Assembly: GCA_963678705.1 (NCBI GenBank)
Contig: CAVMBN010000165.1
Coordinates: 62,001 to 126,000 of the forward strand
DNA from: Panorpa germanica
Lineage: Eukaryota > Arthropoda > Insecta > Mecoptera > Panorpidae
Direction: 5' to 3'
Length of the DNA: 64,000 nucleotides
Shown: one piece after another, positions 61,543 to 64,000 of the stretch
How the letters are laid out: each line of letters starts with the position of its first letter
Numbering within the stretch: position 1 is the first letter of the stretch
The notes under the pieces: model-generated
Database searches by the model: none
What the model was told of the DNA's origin: nothing
The model's input: only the letters and a program-made list of their open reading frames with translations
Position numbers and translations under genes: made by a program

Positions 61543-63128
61543 GCCGCCCACTATCAAGTAAGTCGAATAACATTAACTATAAATAATATTAAAACAAAAG
61601 AATTAATTTATTTAAATGCGTGTTTTAAATAATAGTGAGAGTGTATTAATTGTTATAAGTGATTAAGTGAACAATATATGCGGTTTTCTTGGAAATAGTG
61701 ATTGATCGTTCATGAACATTCAATGGTAACAAACAAATGGTAAGTAAGTAGGCATAAGTACAAGTATGTTTATGAGATATTTATAGAAATTTAGTGTGCC
61801 TTTGTTTATGTCCGGTGGCCAAGTGACCTTCAAAGAATTAGACCGGCAAAAACCTATAGGTACGTCTACTGCGCTATGGAGAACTATTTTCATTGTCGAA
61901 CATTATTTTACAAACCGATTACCGTTCCATGAAAAGGCAACTATCTAAAGGTTGTCCTCAGCGATCTGTAATGGGGCTTGAGCTCTGGAACATGGTATTC
62001 GACGAGAACTGTGTTTCTCACTCGAAAGGTTGTGTAGACATATGTTTTGCCAACGATAATGTGATCCTTATCGGTGCAAATAGTACAGAAACCCTAAAAA
62101 GCCGTTCTCGACCTGCTATATATAAAATCTGTAGTTTCTTGAAGCTACAAAGCTACAAAACAAATACAGTAACAACGAATGATAAACTTGTAACACACCT
62201 TGCACGTGTCACAAGGACGGAATGAAGCTTAAACTCGGCAACTATGCCGACACTATACAAGGGGGCATTTATGCTAATAGTTGTGTATTGTGCTTCAGCA
62301 TGGTATTACAGGATCAATCTTCCAGATCTTCCATGCAAAGAACTATGTTATTGACGATGACGCGTTGTTGCAGAACTGTATCTACAGAAGTGGTGCAAGT
62401 GATATTGGGGACAATTCCTTTAGATTTAAAAATCACTCATGCACTTACTCAAGTACAAATTACGCTAGAACTGAAAAAATCAAATTTTGATGATTTAAAA
62501 TTAATGCGACAAATTTCGAGGATTTAAAGTTAATGCGGCTGTAGGATAAAAGTCTGGAGACGATACCAAATATATTGCCAAAGAGGTAAATGCATATATG
62601 CATAAGCTCTGGCAAGACAGATGGGACTTAATACAAAAAGGAAGACCTACGTATTGGTTTACAAGGACGTTAATATTGCTTTGCAACACAAGTTGTTCCT
62701 CTCTACTATGTGTGTGATCGGCTCCTGCTACTTTAGGTGAAAAAAGTGATTAAAAGTGAGAAATTAATTATGGAAAAAAATTAAATAAATTATATGAATA
62801 CTTTTTCAAACGAAAAGTATTTAAGTTTGTTTTAAATTTGTGTTAATTTACCCTAAACAAAGTGTTTTTACAAAAGTTTGACAGTTGGAAACCAGTGTTA
62901 AAAACGAATTTTTCATTACGCGTACACGCGGTCTTATAAACATAACCTCAAATTTGTAACTTTGATGTTTGATATAAGACATTAATAAGTGCGATAGACA
63001 AAAAAAGAGATAATAATTAGGTTAGTGTTAGTGCTAAAACATCAAGTGGTTTAAAATTCAAGAAATCTGTAGAGATATATATGGAAGACCTCATATAAAC
63101 ACTACAAATATACGGAAGACAAAAGGTT
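61543..63128 (+). repeat. Satellite monomer 26, type C
   Basis: 1,586 bp, twin of monomer 22, with CTACAAAACAAATAC near 62153. It lacks the early TAA of monomer 22. Confidence 0.9.
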
Positions 63129-64000
63129 GCCGCCCACTATCAAGTAAGTCGAATAACATTAACTATAAATAATATTAAAACACAAGAATTAGTTTATATA
63201 AATGCGTGTTTTAAATAATAATGAGAGTGTATTAATTGTTATAAGTGATTAAGTGAACAATATATGCGGTTTTCTTGGAAATAGTGATTGATCGTTCATG
63301 AACATTCAATAGAAACAAACAAATGGTAAGTAAGTAGGCATAAGTACAAGTATGTATATGAGATATTTATAGAAATTCAGTGTGCCTTTGTTGATGTCCG
63401 GTGGCCAAGTGACCTTCAAAGAATTAGACCGGCAAAAACCTATAGGTACGTCTACTGCGCTATGGAGAACAATTTTCATTGTCGAACATTATTTTACAAA
63501 TTGATTACCGTTCCATGAAAAGGCAACTATCTAAAGGTTGTCCTCAGCAATCTGTAATGGGGCCTGAACTCTGGAACATGGTATTCGACGAGAACTGTGT
63601 TTCTCACTCGAAAGGTTGTGTAGACATATGTTTTGCCAACGATAATGTGATCCTTATCGGTGCAAATAGTACAGAAACCCTAGAAAGCCGTTCTCGACCT
63701 GCTATATATAAAATCTGTAGTTTCCTGAAGCTACAAAGCTACGAAACAAATACAGTAACAACGAATGATAAACTTGTAACACACCTTGCGCGTGTCACAA
63801 GGACGGAATGAAGCTTAAACTCGGCAACTATGCCGACACTATACAAGGGGGCATTTATGCTAATAGTTGTGTATTGTGCTTCGGCATGGTATTACAGGAT
63901 CAATCTTCCAGATCTTCCATGCAAAGAACTATGTTATTGACGATGACGCGTTGTTGCAGAACTGTATCTACAGAAGTGGTGCAAGTGATATTGGGGACAA
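63129..64000 (+). repeat. Satellite monomer 27, type D, cut by the window edge
   Basis: 872 bp of a D monomer (CAATAGAAACAAAC, ACAAATTGATTACC), the start of a third higher-order repeat copy. The window ends inside relic frame two. Confidence 0.9.

Larger units (their letters stand above)
56427..63128 (+). repeat. Higher-order repeat copy 2 (D-E-B-C, 6,702 bp)
   Basis: Repeats the order and lengths of copy 1 exactly. A third copy begins with the D-type monomer at 63129. Confidence 0.93.
27258..64000 (+). repeat. Satellite array, second part
   Basis: The array continues for 36.7 kb to the window edge, so its true end is not seen. It passes from A and F monomers (to 36678) to the E, B, C and D types that make up a higher-order repeat. 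It contains no other insertion. Confidence 0.95.

Noticed and set aside
7759..64000. CRISPR-like or rDNA-like array
   Set aside because: The unit is 1.6 kb with no spacers, no rRNA sequence and a retrotransposon relic inside.
7759..64000. Telomere-specific retrotransposon array (TRAS/SART type)
   Set aside because: No TTAGG or other short telomeric repeat is seen between units, no poly(A) tails, and units are head-to-tail copies of a dead fragment.

Overview
The window is an A+T-rich stretch of eukaryotic, repeat-dominated DNA. I see no rRNA, no tRNA, no bacterial operons and no convincing host gene. A non-LTR reverse-transcriptase relic of R1/Jockey type, a Polinton/Maverick-type family-B DNA polymerase and a TTAA-flanked miniature transposon together suggest an arthropod, most likely an insect. 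Order and species cannot be read from the sequence.

Layout. (1) 1-3303: AT-rich flank with short repeats, one small acidic-protein gene candidate (998-1402, with a TATA box and a poly(A) signal), one small unassigned reading frame and one miniature inverted-repeat element (2861-3073). (2) 3304-7193: a 5'-truncated, broken copy of the DNA polymerase gene carrying a 0.9-kb internal tandem duplication. (3) 7194-7758: the old 3' flank of that gene, followed by an insect-type dispersed-repeat fragment. (4) 7759 to the end of the window: one tandem array of about 1,586-bp monomers, each holding a decayed piece of a non-LTR retrotransposon. (5) 14199-27257: a 13,059-bp giant palindrome inserted inside one array monomer.

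The palindrome is the most remarkable object. It has a 6-bp target duplication (TGTATT), starts 5'-AG, and consists of two nearly identical arms of 6-7 kb around a 20-bp spacer. Each arm carries, from the outside in, a subterminal palindrome, eight 153-bp repeats, a 10-bp repeat, a complete PolB gene reading toward the centre, its 3' region, a GC-rich block and seven 11-bp iterons. The right-arm polymerase (1278 aa) is intact. The left-arm copy is broken by a 728-bp element with TTAA duplication. No integrase, capsid, protease or ATPase gene is present. I read it as a polymerase-only, self-mirrored derivative of a Polinton-like element. Taking out the element and one duplication restores a monomer of exactly 1,586 bp.

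The array changes character along its length: near-uniform A monomers, then an alternating A/F dimer pattern, then a four-monomer higher-order repeat (D-E-B-C, 6,702 bp). That repeat occurs twice in full and starts a third time at the window edge. Chimeric and duplicated monomers record unequal exchange. Relative order of events: retrotransposon decay, array formation, palindrome insertion, then the TTAA element landing in the left arm.
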